A stretch of 55,290 nucleotides of DNA from Rossellomorea vietnamensis NBRC 101237 (lineage in GTDB: Bacteria; Bacillota; Bacilli; Bacillales; Bacillaceae_B), in NCBI RefSeq assembly GCF_001591825.1, contig NZ_BCVQ01000024.1, positions 1-55,290 of the forward strand, given 5' to 3'. The notes beneath the pieces are model-generated. The model had not been told where the DNA came from. It saw only the letters and a program-made list of their open reading frames with translations, and searched no databases. The translations under genes and the position numbers were made by a program. Of the stretch, positions 34,224 through 43,633 are shown piece after piece (position 1 is the stretch's first letter; each line of letters begins with the position of its first letter).

Positions 34224-36170
34224 TTATAGAGATACTTTAATCACCTTTTTATAATACAAGACCGATAGAATACCAAAAATCGAATACAACACCGTATATA
34301 AAACCATCACGATGATCATCGGTGTCCAGACTTCGGCTCCAAATAGGAACCATCCTGATTGGACCGCAAAGTAACTGTGCAGAAGTCCAATGAGGAGAGG
34401 GATTCCGAAGCTGAATAGTTGCTTCGCTTGAATGCCTCTCAATAAGTCACCTTGGGTGAATCCTAATTTTCGTAAAATGGTATAGTTCGGTTTCTCATCT
34501 TCACTTTCATCCATCTGTTTAAAGTACAGGATACAGCCCGATGTGATCAGGAAGGTGAGGCCGAGGAATCCGACGATGAACATGATGAGCCCGATGTTTT
34601 GTTTTTGTTCGGCTTTCATGTCGTACTGGGAATCGTTTGCCCAATCTTCGTTAAGGTTTAACGTATGAAAGAGATCGTTTGCTTCTTTCAGGTCTTTTTC
34701 TTCTTCAATCGTCACACCGATATAGATTGAATTTTCTCTTTGGATTTCAGGGTCCAGGTCCTTCTTTAGTTCTTGGAATACGCGGTCATCCACGATGACA
34801 ACAGGTGATCCTCCTGCTGTAAAATACCATGAAATCGGGTATTCATCCTTCATACCCAAGTAATTGAGCTTTGTGACTTCTGTTTTTCCTTTCAACTCCG
34901 TCCTGCCGGAATCATGTAACGGAATGACCTTTTGAAGCAAATCGCTGTAGCCGGTAAAGACCGTTTCGTTTTCTTTGACCTCGACTCCCTCAACACTTTT
35001 CTCGCTGATGACGGAATTCGGCATGGCATCCAGTGACCCGTTCAGTTCGCCAAATTCAGAGTCTGTAATGCCTTTCAGGTTGACGAGTACCTGGAGGACT
35101 TCAATTTCTTCTTTATTGTACTTAATGCCTTTCTCCAGTAGGGCATCTTTAAAAGTGTCAAAGTCTTGTTTATTTGTAAACGAAAAATCAGTGGGGACAT
35201 TATTTTGAGCCGTCTTTTCTGCTGAATAGTAGCCGATGTAACTCAAAGATAATAACGCGATAGCCAGTGCCGATACTGTCGTAATGATAGTCAAAAGTAA
35301 GGCGTTCGACTTCATCCGGAACATGATGGATGAAAGGGACAGGACTTCGTTTATGTTCAAGTAGCCACCTTTCTTCTTGCGGATGATGTTGAAAATAAAG
35401 CTGACAGACCCTTTATAGAATAGGTAGGTTCCAAGAATCACCGAGCCGAGAATAAAGAGCATGGCTCCATAAAGCTCTGGCATCGTCGTGAAGTCCCCGC
35501 CAAACAATTTGGAAGACACATAATACCCGGAAGCAATCAAAATGATACCGAGAACTCCAATGACGATCTCGAACTTGGACATCTTTTTCACTTTCGTTTC
35601 CGTTGAAGAACGGACTCTGAAGAGGGATAAGATGCTTTGTCTTTTGATGAAGACAAAGTTCATCAGCATGATCAACAGGTAAATCGCACAGAACACGAGG
35701 ATAGTCTGGATGAGTGCCTTAGTCGAGAAATGCAGTGTGGCAATCGCATCGACGCCTGTTATATTGAATAAAATCATGATGATCAACTTGGAGAAGGAAA
35801 ATCCAATCAAGATTCCAAGGATCAAAGACCCAAAATACAAGATGAAGTTCTCCACGCTTAAAATGCGGAAGATTTTATTCTTAGTCATGCCGATTAACTG
35901 AAATAGCCCAATTTCTTTACTTCTTCTCTTAATGAAGAGGGTGTTGGCGTATAAAAGAAAAATCGAGACGATGGCGACAAGCAGGACAGACGCGGCTCTG
36001 ACGGCTGCTCCACCCTTGATGGTTCCCTTCGCTGCATCCATGGACGGATCATACTGAAGGGTCACGAACGCGAAATAAAGGGCAACACTAAAGACTAAAG
36101 CAAATACATAAAGGTAATAATTCTTCAGGTTCTTCTTCAGATTTCGGAAGATAAGGGTATTAATGTTCAT
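34224..36170 (-). CDS. BceB/YxdM-type ABC transporter permease
   Basis: A 648-residue permease of the antimicrobial-peptide group: about ten helices, FtsX-like modules at both ends, and a large extracellular domain (about residues 310-520) after helix 6, [14 protein letters not shown]. Such permeases bind peptides such as bacitracin-type or lantibiotic complexes and pass the signal to a BceS-like kinase. The ATG at 36170 lies within the last codons of the ATPase gene (11-base overlap), giving coupled translation; an extension to 36185 has no ribosome binding site. The gene closes the regulator-kinase-ATPase-permease module. Confidence 0.9.
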   Translation of the reverse strand: MNINTLIFRNLKKNLKNYYLYVFALVFSVALYFAFVTLQYDPSMDAAKGTIKGGAAVRAASVLLVAIVSIFLLYANTLFIKRRSKEIGLFQLIGMTKNKIFRILSVENFILYFGSLILGILIGFSFSKLIIMILFNITGVDAIATLHFSTKALIQTILVFCAIYLLIMLMNFVFIKRQSILSLFRVRSSTETKVKKMSKFEIVIGVLGIILIASGYYVSSKLFGGDFTTMPELYGAMLFILGSVILGTYLFYKGSVSFIFNIIRKKKGGYLNINEVLSLSSIMFRMKSNALLLTIITTVSALAIALLSLSYIGYYSAEKTAQNNVPTDFSFTNKQDFDTFKDALLEKGIKYNKEEIEVLQVLVNLKGITDSEFGELNGSLDAMPNSVISEKSVEGVEVKENETVFTGYSDLLQKVIPLHDSGRTELKGKTEVTKLNYLGMKDEYPISWYFTAGGSPVVIVDDRVFQELKKDLDPEIQRENSIYIGVTIEEEKDLKEANDLFHTLNLNEDWANDSQYDMKAEQKQNIGLIMFIVGFLGLTFLITSGCILYFKQMDESEDEKPNYTILRKLGFTQGDLLRGIQAKQLFSFGIPLLIGLLHSYFAVQSGWFLFGAEVWTPMIIVMVLYTVLYSIFGILSVLYYKKVIKVSL

Positions 36171-36924
36171 TCTGCACCCCACCAAGCACTCCCTGGGTTT
36201 TCATGATGTCACTGAAGAAATGCTGTCTTGCCTGTTCACCTTTATTTAATTGCGTATAAATTTGCCCGTCCTTGATGAAAACGACCCGACTGCAGTAGCT
36301 TGCCGCAACGGGATCATGTGTGACCATGACGATCGTCGCCTTCAGCTTTTGGTTCAGATCACTCAGCTTGTTCAAAAGATCAGAGGCCGATTTCGAATCG
36401 AGGGCCCCCGTGGGTTCATCGGCAAAAATGATACTTGGTTCATGGATGAAGGCACGGGCGGCTGATGTCCGCTGTTTCTGCCCGCCTGAGATTTCGTTCG
36501 GATATTTATCCTTCAATTCAAGGATCCCAAGTTCCGAAGCAAGGTCATTGAACTTCTGGTCGGCTTCCCTCTTAGGGGTCTTGGTGATGGATAGTGGCAG
36601 AAGGATATTTTCTTTCACCGTTAACGTGTCGAGCAGGTTGTAATCCTGAAAGATAAAGCCGAGGTGATTCTTTCGGAATTGTGCGAGCTGCTTTTCTTTC
36701 ATCATCGTCATTTCATTGCTTTCAATCTTAATTGAACCCTCACTCACTTTGTCGATGGAGGATAGGACATTTAAGAGAGTTGTCTTCCCGGAACCCGACG
36801 CCCCCATGATACTGACGAATTCACCTTTTTGGATCGACAGGTCAATCCCCTTTAACACTTCCTGCTTATTGAATTTATTTCCGTAACTTTTATGAAGTTT
36901 GCTTGCTTCTAGTATGGTCATCAT
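36160..36924 (-). CDS. BceA/YxdL-type ABC transporter ATP-binding protein
   Basis: A 254-residue ATPase with Walker A GASGSGKT at residues 41-48, Q-loop [10 protein letters not shown], signature SGGQKQR, Walker B IIFADEP and H-loop VTHDP. It is specific for its permease, whose start it overlaps. AAAGGAG precedes the ATG, and TATAAT (36952-36957, minus strand) gives a -10 with a poor -35, as expected for an activator-dependent promoter. A TGACA-N4-TGTCA type site lies upstream. Confidence 0.93.
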   Translation of the reverse strand: MMTILEASKLHKSYGNKFNKQEVLKGIDLSIQKGEFVSIMGASGSGKTTLLNVLSSIDKVSEGSIKIESNEMTMMKEKQLAQFRKNHLGFIFQDYNLLDTLTVKENILLPLSITKTPKREADQKFNDLASELGILELKDKYPNEISGGQKQRTSAARAFIHEPSIIFADEPTGALDSKSASDLLNKLSDLNQKLKATIVMVTHDPVAASYCSRVVFIKDGQIYTQLNKGEQARQHFFSDIMKTQGVLGGVQNEH

Positions 36925-37008
36925 TTAAAACTCCTTTGATTTGATACCTTTATTATAAAAAGCAGGAAGGTTGTTTTCCTTTTATTGTTCGAACAAAACA
37001 GAAAAGCA

Positions 37009-37026
37009 TGTGACATTTTTGTCACA
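37009..37026 (-). promoter_or_regulatory. BceR-type operator upstream of the ABC genes
   Basis: TGTGACA (37009-37015), four bases and TGTCACA (37020-37026) form an inverted repeat. Its spacing and half-sites resemble the TNACA-N4-TGTAA sites of BceR-like regulators. It is about 55 bases upstream of the TATAAT that serves the ATPase gene and overlaps the end of the kinase gene. It might instead be a short hairpin at the end of the kinase transcript. Confidence 0.5.
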
Positions 37027-38026
37027 CGCCGGTAAGTTGAACGAAATCATTTTTCTCAGGAAAGGTCAGGGTGCCCCGGGTCCCTTCTCCCCGTTTGGAT
37101 TCGATGTCTATGGAAATCAGCAGAGGTTCTGACACTCTCTTGGTTAAGTATAAGCCCATTCCCGTAGAAGCATGATCATTGTGGACGGTGGTCGAGGTAA
37201 ATCCTTTTTCAAAGATCCTTGGCAGGTCCCTGGAGTCGATTCCCCTGCCGAAATCCTGGATGGTGAGAGTCACTTTTCCATCTCTTTTTTCGCTTACTAT
37301 GGCGATATCCGTTTTAGAGCTATATTTAACGGCGTTGGTCAAAAGCTGCCTGATCATAAAAGAGAGCCATTTCGCATCGCTCAGCACGTTTGTGACCTCG
37401 AGTTGAATATCAAATCCGATCCCCTTCTGAATACACCAGGATTGCAATGTCTTTATTTCCTGAAAAATAACAGACTCGAGATCGGTGTCCTCAATGTATA
37501 AATCATTCTCCATAAAAGACAAACGCTTCTGGTGAAGCTGCTGATCCAACAAAAGATGGATACGCAGCCACTCATATTTTAAATGAGACTTCAAAGGGTC
37601 GTCTTCCAAACGTTCAATCATTAAATGCATCGCCGTCAGCGGTGTTTTCACTTCATGGATCCAGGACAGAAGATCATCCTTTTCCTGTTCGAGTATGATT
37701 CGATTCTCAGATGCTGTCTTTCTCAAAAGGTTCGCCTGCTCCGATAGACTATCCGAAACGATTTCCTGGAATGGAGTATCCGGGGAATCGACCCCCGTAA
37801 TGTTGAGGTTATGATCCCATTCTTTAAGCCGTTTGAAGAATCGGGTTTCCTTCTGGTAGCGGATAAACACAAAAACAGTGAAAAAGAGCAGCGACAGAAA
37901 CACCATATACATGATCGGTTGTAACGGGATGGCCGTATCGATAGAGGCGATAAAGATCCATAACAGATGAAGACCAAGCACTAACGATATCCAGCTTTTC
38001 CGTTCCCATAAGTATGTACGGATCAT
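37022..38026 (-). CDS. BceS/YxdK-type intramembrane-sensing histidine kinase
   Basis: 334 residues. Two helices (about 12-30 and 37-55) are separated by a very short outer loop, so the kinase has no sensor domain of its own and relies on the ABC transporter. The dimerisation helix holds phosphoacceptor His124 in SWIHEVKTPLTAMH. The ATPase boxes are MIRQLLTNAVKYS, DFGRGI and GMGLYLTKRV. It overlaps the regulator gene by four bases. Confidence 0.92.
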   Translation of the reverse strand: MIRTYLWERKSWISLVLGLHLLWIFIASIDTAIPLQPIMYMVFLSLLFFTVFVFIRYQKETRFFKRLKEWDHNLNITGVDSPDTPFQEIVSDSLSEQANLLRKTASENRIILEQEKDDLLSWIHEVKTPLTAMHLMIERLEDDPLKSHLKYEWLRIHLLLDQQLHQKRLSFMENDLYIEDTDLESVIFQEIKTLQSWCIQKGIGFDIQLEVTNVLSDAKWLSFMIRQLLTNAVKYSSKTDIAIVSEKRDGKVTLTIQDFGRGIDSRDLPRIFEKGFTSTTVHNDHASTGMGLYLTKRVSEPLLISIDIESKRGEGTRGTLTFPEKNDFVQLTGV

Positions 38027-38709
38027 GGCGAATCCTCTTCAATGGCCAGATACCCCTGCCCGACCTTCGTTTCAATGAAGCGGCCGAGTCCTATCTCTTC
38101 CAGGCGCTTCCTGAGACGATTCACATTGACGGTCAACGTGTTATCGCTGATGAATCGTTTATCATCCCAGAGGCTGTTCATCAGTGCATCTCTGCTGACG
38201 ATCTTATTCTTCTGTTCGATTAGAAGCTTTAATATGTACATTTCATTCTTCGTCAATTCGATGGACGCTTTTTCATTAGAAACCGTATTCCGTTCAAAAT
38301 CAACGGTCGCACTGCACCAGGTCTTGATACTCACCTGTTCGGTGTTATAGTTATACACCCTTCTGAGAGTCGCCTGGACCTTAGCGATGAGGACATCGAA
38401 ATGAAAGGGTTTCTGGATGAAATCATCTGCCCCAAGCTGCATGGACATGACCATGTCCGTCGGGTGATCTCGCGAGGACAGGAACAAGATCGGCACATTG
38501 GAATGTGTGCGAATCATCCGGCACCAGTGGAAGCCATCGAATTTAGGCAATTGAATATCGATGATTACTAGATCCGGCTTTACCTCTGTGAACTCCTGCA
38601 TGACATGATTGAAATCATTGATTCCATATACTTCATAGGACCACTGGGAAAGCCGTTCCTTGATTTCATTGAATAGGGTTGTATCATCTTCGATTAGTAA
38701 TAATTTCAA
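38023..38709 (-). CDS. BceR/YxdJ-type response regulator
   Basis: An OmpR-family regulator: a receiver with IEDD and phosphoacceptor Asp51 (LVIIDIQLP), and a winged helix ending TLTVNVNRLRKRLEEIG and KVGQGYLAIEE. Start: TTG at 38709 gives MKLLLIEDD, the common family start, with GTGGTGAAAG as ribosome binding site. A GTG at 38721 would instead place that purine stretch inside the gene. It probably activates the adjacent ABC genes in response to a peptide antibiotic. Confidence 0.9.
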   Translation of the reverse strand: MKLLLIEDDTTLFNEIKERLSQWSYEVYGINDFNHVMQEFTEVKPDLVIIDIQLPKFDGFHWCRMIRTHSNVPILFLSSRDHPTDMVMSMQLGADDFIQKPFHFDVLIAKVQATLRRVYNYNTEQVSIKTWCSATVDFERNTVSNEKASIELTKNEMYILKLLIEQKNKIVSRDALMNSLWDDKRFISDNTLTVNVNRLRKRLEEIGLGRFIETKVGQGYLAIEEDSP

Positions 38710-38885
38710 TACTTTCACCACTCAATCTTGCTGTTTACATAAATTGTATAGGAAATCGCATACGTTTGCCATATGCCTGAAGATAGGAACTGCTTTATTT
38801 AGAAATATTTAGATTATTTTTACAAAAGATGGGTATTTAACTTCTAAAAGCAATTGACCAAATTGCATAAGAAGGGAATTAAAGC

Positions 38886-39515
38886 ATGAAGAAACTTCTC
38901 GGATTAGCCTTGTTAACAGCCGTTCTGTTAAGTGGATGTGGTGAAGTGCAGATTTCGATTAATAAAGATCAGGAACCACAGACTGAAGAGAATAACAGTA
39001 AAGAGGAAAGCAACAATGGATTGAGCATGGTTGATGATGGTAAAGACGGTGATAAACTAACGGACGCTGATAAACAAAAAGCGATTATTCAATTTATCAA
39101 TGAGGATATTCAGAGAGTTGCTGAATATGAAGTTGTGGCATTTGAATCTCTTGCATCGGTATCCGGGGTGAATTATACCGATGATGAGACCCTTTATAAA
39201 GAGCTGACCTCAACTACCATCCCTTCCTATGAGAAAGCATTGGGAGAAGCGGAGTCCATCGAAGGGGAAATCCCCGAACTTGAGGAAATGACGGAACGGA
39301 TTGTGGAAGCCACCCAGATTTTTTATGATTCCCTTTTGCTCGAAAAACAGGCTCTTGAGGAACAGGACGAAGGGCTAATAGAGGAGTCCAATGCCAAAAT
39401 TGAGGAGTATTACAGACTGGTGGAATCCTATCATTCAGATATGAAGCTCTTGGCAGAGAAGTATGATGTGACATACCAGGTGGATGGACAGGGCGGGGAC
39501 GTTGATGAACTATGA
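38886..39515 (+). CDS. Putative lipoprotein, 209 aa
   Basis: MKKLLGLALLTAVLLSGC is a lipoprotein signal with lipidated Cys18. A low-complexity Glu/Asn/Ser linker (about 27-60) leads to a helical domain (about 65-200) rich in Glu and Ala with likely coiled-coil character (ELEEMTERIVEATQIFYDS). GAAGGGAATTAAAGC precedes the ATG. No family recognised. It is divergent from the BceRS-like genes across a 176-base gap, so a link to envelope stress is possible but not shown. Confidence 0.8.
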   Translation: MKKLLGLALLTAVLLSGCGEVQISINKDQEPQTEENNSKEESNNGLSMVDDGKDGDKLTDADKQKAIIQFINEDIQRVAEYEVVAFESLASVSGVNYTDDETLYKELTSTTIPSYEKALGEAESIEGEIPELEEMTERIVEATQIFYDSLLLEKQALEEQDEGLIEESNAKIEEYYRLVESYHSDMKLLAEKYDVTYQVDGQGGDVDEL

Positions 39516-39559
39516 CGCCTGTTCTATGGGGGTATAAAAGGTACGTATTTGGAGTCATA

Positions 39560-39600
39560 GGAAGGGGATCCCATTACACACGGGATCCCCTTCCTTTTTA
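39560..39600. terminator. Bidirectional terminator
   Basis: The 13-bp stem GGAAGGGGATCCC pairs with GGGATCCCCTTCC around ATTACACAC, with five Ts following. It is shared by the lipoprotein gene and the convergent VOC gene. Confidence 0.85.
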
Positions 39601-39966
39601 AACCTTTACTTCACTCACCAACGCATGTGTATTCCCCTCCGTATCCTCAAAAAACACCATCCATGACTCCATGTCGTCCATCTTCCCCACCACATGAGGT
39701 TCACCCACAAAATGAACACCATTATCCTTCATTTTTTCGTAGCTGGATTGGATATCATCCACTTCAAAATAAATGACCGAGCAATGGGTGTACTTTTCAT
39801 TTTCCGGTAGTGTTAGGAGGAGCCTCACGCCGTTGCAATCAAAAAATGCCATATGGGCAGTCGTGAATAGGAGCGGGTGGCCTAATTGTTCACGATAAAA
39901 GTCGATGGCGCGGTCTAAATCCTTCACGGGGACCCCGATTTGTTTGATTCCTTGGATCATACTCAT
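39598..39966 (-). CDS. VOC (glyoxalase/dioxygenase-fold) family protein
   Basis: A 122-residue single-domain protein with two beta-alpha-beta-beta-beta modules. It begins IKQIGVPVKDLDRAIDFYREQLG and ends FFEDTEGNTHALVSEV; the Glu in the last module is a usual metal ligand. Substrate unknown; such proteins act on glyoxal adducts, thiol conjugates or antibiotics. GGAGAG precedes the ATG on its strand. Confidence 0.88.
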   Translation of the reverse strand: MSMIQGIKQIGVPVKDLDRAIDFYREQLGHPLLFTTAHMAFFDCNGVRLLLTLPENEKYTHCSVIYFEVDDIQSSYEKMKDNGVHFVGEPHVVGKMDDMESWMVFFEDTEGNTHALVSEVKV

Positions 39967-40014
39967 TTCATTTCTCTCCTTTCGTTTCCACTTTATCGTA
40001 GAGGATTGAAGGAG

Positions 40015-40869
40015 TTAATTCTTTTCCAAAATCACTTTTTTTCGATAGAGAGTCGGTGAGCATCCCACAAATTGTTTGAACATTTTAGAGAAGGACACAG
40101 GGTTTTGAAAGCCGAGCTCAAAGGTTATGGCTGTAATGGATAGGTCAGGGTCCTTCAATAATCTTTTGGCTTTTTCAATTCGTAATTCCGAGATGTGGCG
40201 ATGTGGGGTTCTCCCATAAAGCTGAGAGTATGTTCTGATCAGATGATTTTGTGATAAACAAGCAACCATGGCTATATCATCGAGTGTAAGGGCATGGTGA
40301 TAGTATGCCCTGATATATTCATGAGCGATTGTGATTCTCCTGTAGATTTCCTCCCTGGTGGAATGTTTTACTGCATGAATTGATTCCGTTCTTTTCAAAT
40401 GGTGAAAATGAGAGGTTAATAGGTTTTCCATAACGATATGATACTGTTCTTCACACCAGTTATCTTTCGGATATGTATGAAACCTTTGGGTTAATTGTAT
40501 CTGCCTGGCGATTGAAGGGGTGATGTCATAGGTCTTTTCAAAAAACTCAATGGGACCGCATCCTTTGAAAGGATCAGTTATCAATTGATCGGGAGAATCT
40601 CCCAACGCACGATAGATATCTTCCGCAAACCCTTTCTTAAAGAAGATGCAAAATGACTCCACCTGCCGATCTTCCTCAATGGTAATGGTGTATGGCCCAT
40701 CATTGACCAACAGATACCGTCCTTCCTCTACACTGAAGTAGCCCCTGCTGGTTTTGTAGAAGGCCCTTCCGTTCATGAAGGTCTTTATGGAAAGCTGTCC
40801 CGTTCCCTCCCAATGGAATTTATCGCTCCTTGCCTGAAGGATATAGTTAGATGAGTCCGATTGTGTCAT
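40015..40869 (-). CDS. AraC family transcription regulator
   Basis: 284 residues with an N-terminal cupin-like sensory part and a C-terminal double helix-turn-helix (about 185-280). The second carries the family motif ITAITFELGFQNPVSFSKMFKQFVGCSPTLYRKK. The ATG at 40869 follows GGGAGAAAAA on its strand; an extension to 40890 is unsupported. It is divergent from the oxidoreductase gene at 41016 across 146 bases, so it may control it. Confidence 0.9.
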   Translation of the reverse strand: MTQSDSSNYILQARSDKFHWEGTGQLSIKTFMNGRAFYKTSRGYFSVEEGRYLLVNDGPYTITIEEDRQVESFCIFFKKGFAEDIYRALGDSPDQLITDPFKGCGPIEFFEKTYDITPSIARQIQLTQRFHTYPKDNWCEEQYHIVMENLLTSHFHHLKRTESIHAVKHSTREEIYRRITIAHEYIRAYYHHALTLDDIAMVACLSQNHLIRTYSQLYGRTPHRHISELRIEKAKRLLKDPDLSITAITFELGFQNPVSFSKMFKQFVGCSPTLYRKKVILEKN

Positions 40870-41015
40870 ACGTTTTTCTCCCGAATGCAATATTACTACT
40901 ATTATACAAAATATTGGAAATGGTTATCTATGCTATTTTATTGACGGTTGAAGTTCAATTATAAATAATATGTTTATATGATTAAACATTTAAACTTTAT
41001 ATGAGGGTGATGAAT

Positions 41016-42026
41016 ATGAAAGCGATGACCATAAAGAAGTATGGTAAGAACACTCCTTTAGAACTGACGGAACTTTCCATTCCGGAAGTGGGGGAACATG
41101 ATGTCCTAGTGGAAGTGTATGCAGCGAGCATAAACCCAATCGATTTTAAAATCAGGGATGGCAAGGTGAAAATGCTGTTGAGCTATAAGATGCCTCTGGT
41201 TCTGGGGAATGATTTCTCAGGGAAAATCATTCAAACGGGATCCAAAGTAAATAAGTTTCAGGTGGGGGATGAAGTATACGGCAGACCGCGTAAGAACCGG
41301 ATTGGCACTTTTGCTGAATATCATTCTGTTCATGAAGACGATGTGTCGTTGAAACCTAACAACCTGACGTTTGTAGAGGCAGCTTCCCTTCCGCTGGTTG
41401 GGTTGACCACATGGCAGGCATTTCATGACATCCTTGAGCTGAAACCGGGACAGAAGATCCTTATCCAAGCAGGGGCTGGTGGAGTCGGATCCTTCGCCAT
41501 TCAGCTGGCAAAGGAAATGGGGGCGTATGTAGCCACGACGGCAAGTGAAAAAGGGCATGACTTGGTTTTGTCCCTTGGAGCGAACCAGGTGATCAATTAT
41601 AGGATACAACCCTTTGAGGAAGTTCTAGAGGGATTCGATGCGGTATTCGATACGCTAGGAGGGGAATCCCTGGACCGTTCGTTCCGGGTAGTGAAACCAT
41701 ATGGTAGAATTGTTTCGGTTTCGGCAGTACCAAACGGGAGATTCGCTGTAGATAACAAATTGGGTTTTCTTAAGCGCATGTTATTCTCGATCGTAAGCAG
41801 GCGGATAACCGCTCTGGAACGGAAGTTTAACGTAGACTATTACTTCCTGTTTATGAAACCGAGCGGAGAACAGCTGGCTGAAATCAAGGATTTTGTTGAA
41901 CAAGGGAAGATACGACCTCTGGTGGATAGAGTCTACCCCCTTGAGAAGGCTCAGGAGGCCATCCAGTACGTCGAGACAGGAAGAGCTAAGGGCAAGGTCG
42001 TGTTAGAGGTGAAAAAGCCCTTGTAA
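41016..42026 (+). CDS. NADP-dependent zinc-free quinone-reductase-like oxidoreductase
   Basis: A 336-residue MDR-superfamily enzyme. The GroES-like half starts MKAMTIKKYGKNTPLELTEL and contains INPIDFKIRDGK and GNDFSGKI. The cofactor half has the nucleotide loop AGAGGVGSFAIQLAKEMGA. The cysteine and histidine ligands of zinc-dependent members are absent, so it is a quinone-reductase type. The ATG at 41016 follows GAGGGTGA; upstream in-frame ATGs at 41001 and 41010 lie before or inside that site. Confidence 0.9.
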   Translation: MKAMTIKKYGKNTPLELTELSIPEVGEHDVLVEVYAASINPIDFKIRDGKVKMLLSYKMPLVLGNDFSGKIIQTGSKVNKFQVGDEVYGRPRKNRIGTFAEYHSVHEDDVSLKPNNLTFVEAASLPLVGLTTWQAFHDILELKPGQKILIQAGAGGVGSFAIQLAKEMGAYVATTASEKGHDLVLSLGANQVINYRIQPFEEVLEGFDAVFDTLGGESLDRSFRVVKPYGRIVSVSAVPNGRFAVDNKLGFLKRMLFSIVSRRITALERKFNVDYYFLFMKPSGEQLAEIKDFVEQGKIRPLVDRVYPLEKAQEAIQYVETGRAKGKVVLEVKKPL

Positions 42027-42032
42027 CCCATT

Positions 42033-42064
42033 AAAGAGGCCTGACACTATCGTCAAGCCTCTTT
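42033..42064. terminator. Bidirectional terminator
   Basis: AAAGAGGCCTGAC pairs with GTCAAGCCTCTTT around a five-base loop, with A-runs and T-runs outside. Confidence 0.75.
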
Positions 42065-42067
42065 CTA

Positions 42068-42469
42068 TCAATGTTTTTCTTCTCGGCGCATAGCGAATAC
42101 CTTCTTAGCAACCGTTAATGCATTTAGAACGCGTGGGAACCCGGTATAAAGGATCAAATGAGTGATGCTCTCGACGATTTCTTCCTCCGTCAGTCCCGCT
42201 GTAAGTCCCGTGTTGATATGGAGCTCGAGCTGAGGCTCCGTTCCTTGTGTTACTAGGGAGGAGATAGTGACGAGGGCGCGCTGCTTATTCGTCAATCCTT
42301 TCCTGGAATATATTTCACCATAGGCAAATTCGATGATGTATTTTCCCACATCGGGAGCGATATCTTCCAGTGCTTCAGAGATTTTGAGATGAGTGGAGAT
42401 TTCTTTATTATCGGTCAGTGTATATTCCATCAGTTTATCCAACCCGTTTTGATATCTGTCTTGATTCAT
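42068..42469 (-). CDS. Carboxymuconolactone decarboxylase / AhpD-like protein
   Basis: A 133-residue helical protein of the CMD family: FAYGEIYSRKGLTNKQRALVTISSLV and HINTGLTAGLTEEEIVESITHLILYTGFPR. The CxxC of peroxidase-type AhpD is missing, so an antioxidant thiol mechanism is unlikely. It lies downstream of a LysR gene on the same strand, with ATATATG repeats between them, and is a likely target of that regulator. Confidence 0.87.
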   Translation of the reverse strand: MNQDRYQNGLDKLMEYTLTDNKEISTHLKISEALEDIAPDVGKYIIEFAYGEIYSRKGLTNKQRALVTISSLVTQGTEPQLELHINTGLTAGLTEEEIVESITHLILYTGFPRVLNALTVAKKVFAMRREEKH

Positions 42470-42520
42470 GTTCCATTCCTCCTGTCTAAGTTGCTACAGG
42501 AATACTATAACGCCGTAAGT

Positions 42521-42559
42521 ATATATGCGTAAAATACATATATTTTATAGAATATATGC
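42521..42559 (-). promoter_or_regulatory. ATATATGC repeats in the promoter region of the CMD gene
   Basis: ATATATGC at 42521-42528 and 42552-42559 are 31 bases apart, with an inverted CATATAT (42537-42543) midway. The spacing of about three helical turns fits a site bound by a tetrameric LysR regulator such as the one encoded next door. Confidence 0.4.
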
Positions 42560-42575
42560 AAAAAAGTTATGGATT

Positions 42576-43451
42576 TTATCGATCATGCAGCATTTTCTTG
42601 AATTCGCGAACCGCAAACGATTCGTATCGTCCTTTTTTCGTGATGATCCCTAAATTCCAGGGAACAACCGGGTTTACGATGGGAATCGATTTCACGACTT
42701 CCTGGTCCACTTTTTTAGAAATGGATTGAGGGAAGATGGAAATGCCAAGATTTTGCCCGATCATTTCGCCTATGAAATCCCACTGTGAACTCTCATAGGC
42801 GACCTTTGGATAAAATCCCGATTTTCTGCATTCCTCAATGATTTTGTCATGCAGGGCAAAGTCTTCACTGAAGAGGATGAAGTCCTCTTCATGTAATGCG
42901 TTCATTTCCACCGAATCTTTATCCGCCAGTGGGTGAGAGTGGTGGACAAATAGCATATGTTTCTCGGAAACGAAGGGAACGACATCAAACTGCTCTTCAT
43001 CCATAGGTAAAACGACCACACCAAGGTCCAACATCCCATCCCTCACTTCTTCCTCCACTTTATTGGCACCATATTCGTTCAGCTGTATGTGGATGTCCGG
43101 ATATAATGTTTTAAATTCCTTTATGATGCTGGGGAAAAATAAAAACCCAATCAACGGCGGGATCCCGATTTTGATTTTCCCTTTCTTTAAGTTCATTAAG
43201 TCATACAAATGAGTTGATAAGTGATCAAGGGATTCCAGGATGACCTGTCCCTGTTCATAAACGATTTCGCCCGCTTCAGTCAGTTCTATTTGACGGGAGG
43301 ACCGGTCAATCAGCTCCATCTCCAGTTCATCTTCCAGGCTCCGTACCATCTTACTTAGGGTGGGCTGGGATAGGTGAAGAACATTTGAAGCCTTTGTAAA
43401 ACTTTTGAATTTGGCCACTTCATTGAAGTAGGTAAGCTGTCGGATATCCAA
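42576..43451 (-). CDS. LysR family transcription regulator
   Basis: 291 residues. The N-terminal helix-turn-helix reads MDIRQLTYFNEVAKFKSFTKASNVLHLSQPTLSKMVRSLE. The periplasmic-binding-like effector domain (about 90-290) is complete, with GKIKIGIPP at its start. The ligand is unknown. It resembles the CynR/CidR-like group by general pattern only. GGAGAG lies just upstream of the ATG on its strand. Its gene points away from the GntP operon and toward the CMD gene. Confidence 0.92.
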   Translation of the reverse strand: MDIRQLTYFNEVAKFKSFTKASNVLHLSQPTLSKMVRSLEDELEMELIDRSSRQIELTEAGEIVYEQGQVILESLDHLSTHLYDLMNLKKGKIKIGIPPLIGFLFFPSIIKEFKTLYPDIHIQLNEYGANKVEEEVRDGMLDLGVVVLPMDEEQFDVVPFVSEKHMLFVHHSHPLADKDSVEMNALHEEDFILFSEDFALHDKIIEECRKSGFYPKVAYESSQWDFIGEMIGQNLGISIFPQSISKKVDQEVVKSIPIVNPVVPWNLGIITKKGRYESFAVREFKKMLHDR

Positions 43452-43633
43452 TGGTTTCTCTCCTTTTCAATCTATAACTTTATTGCATGATAAATATAGT
43501 TTTAATTCATTTTACTTATTTATAGGAGAAGAGTAAAATTTCTTACGTCAAAAAAATTTATTGTTTAAACGTTGGAAGAGTGGTGCGAAATCGTGTCCTC
43601 TCTTTTTGTTTTCTTTAGAAGGGTGGAAAGAAG

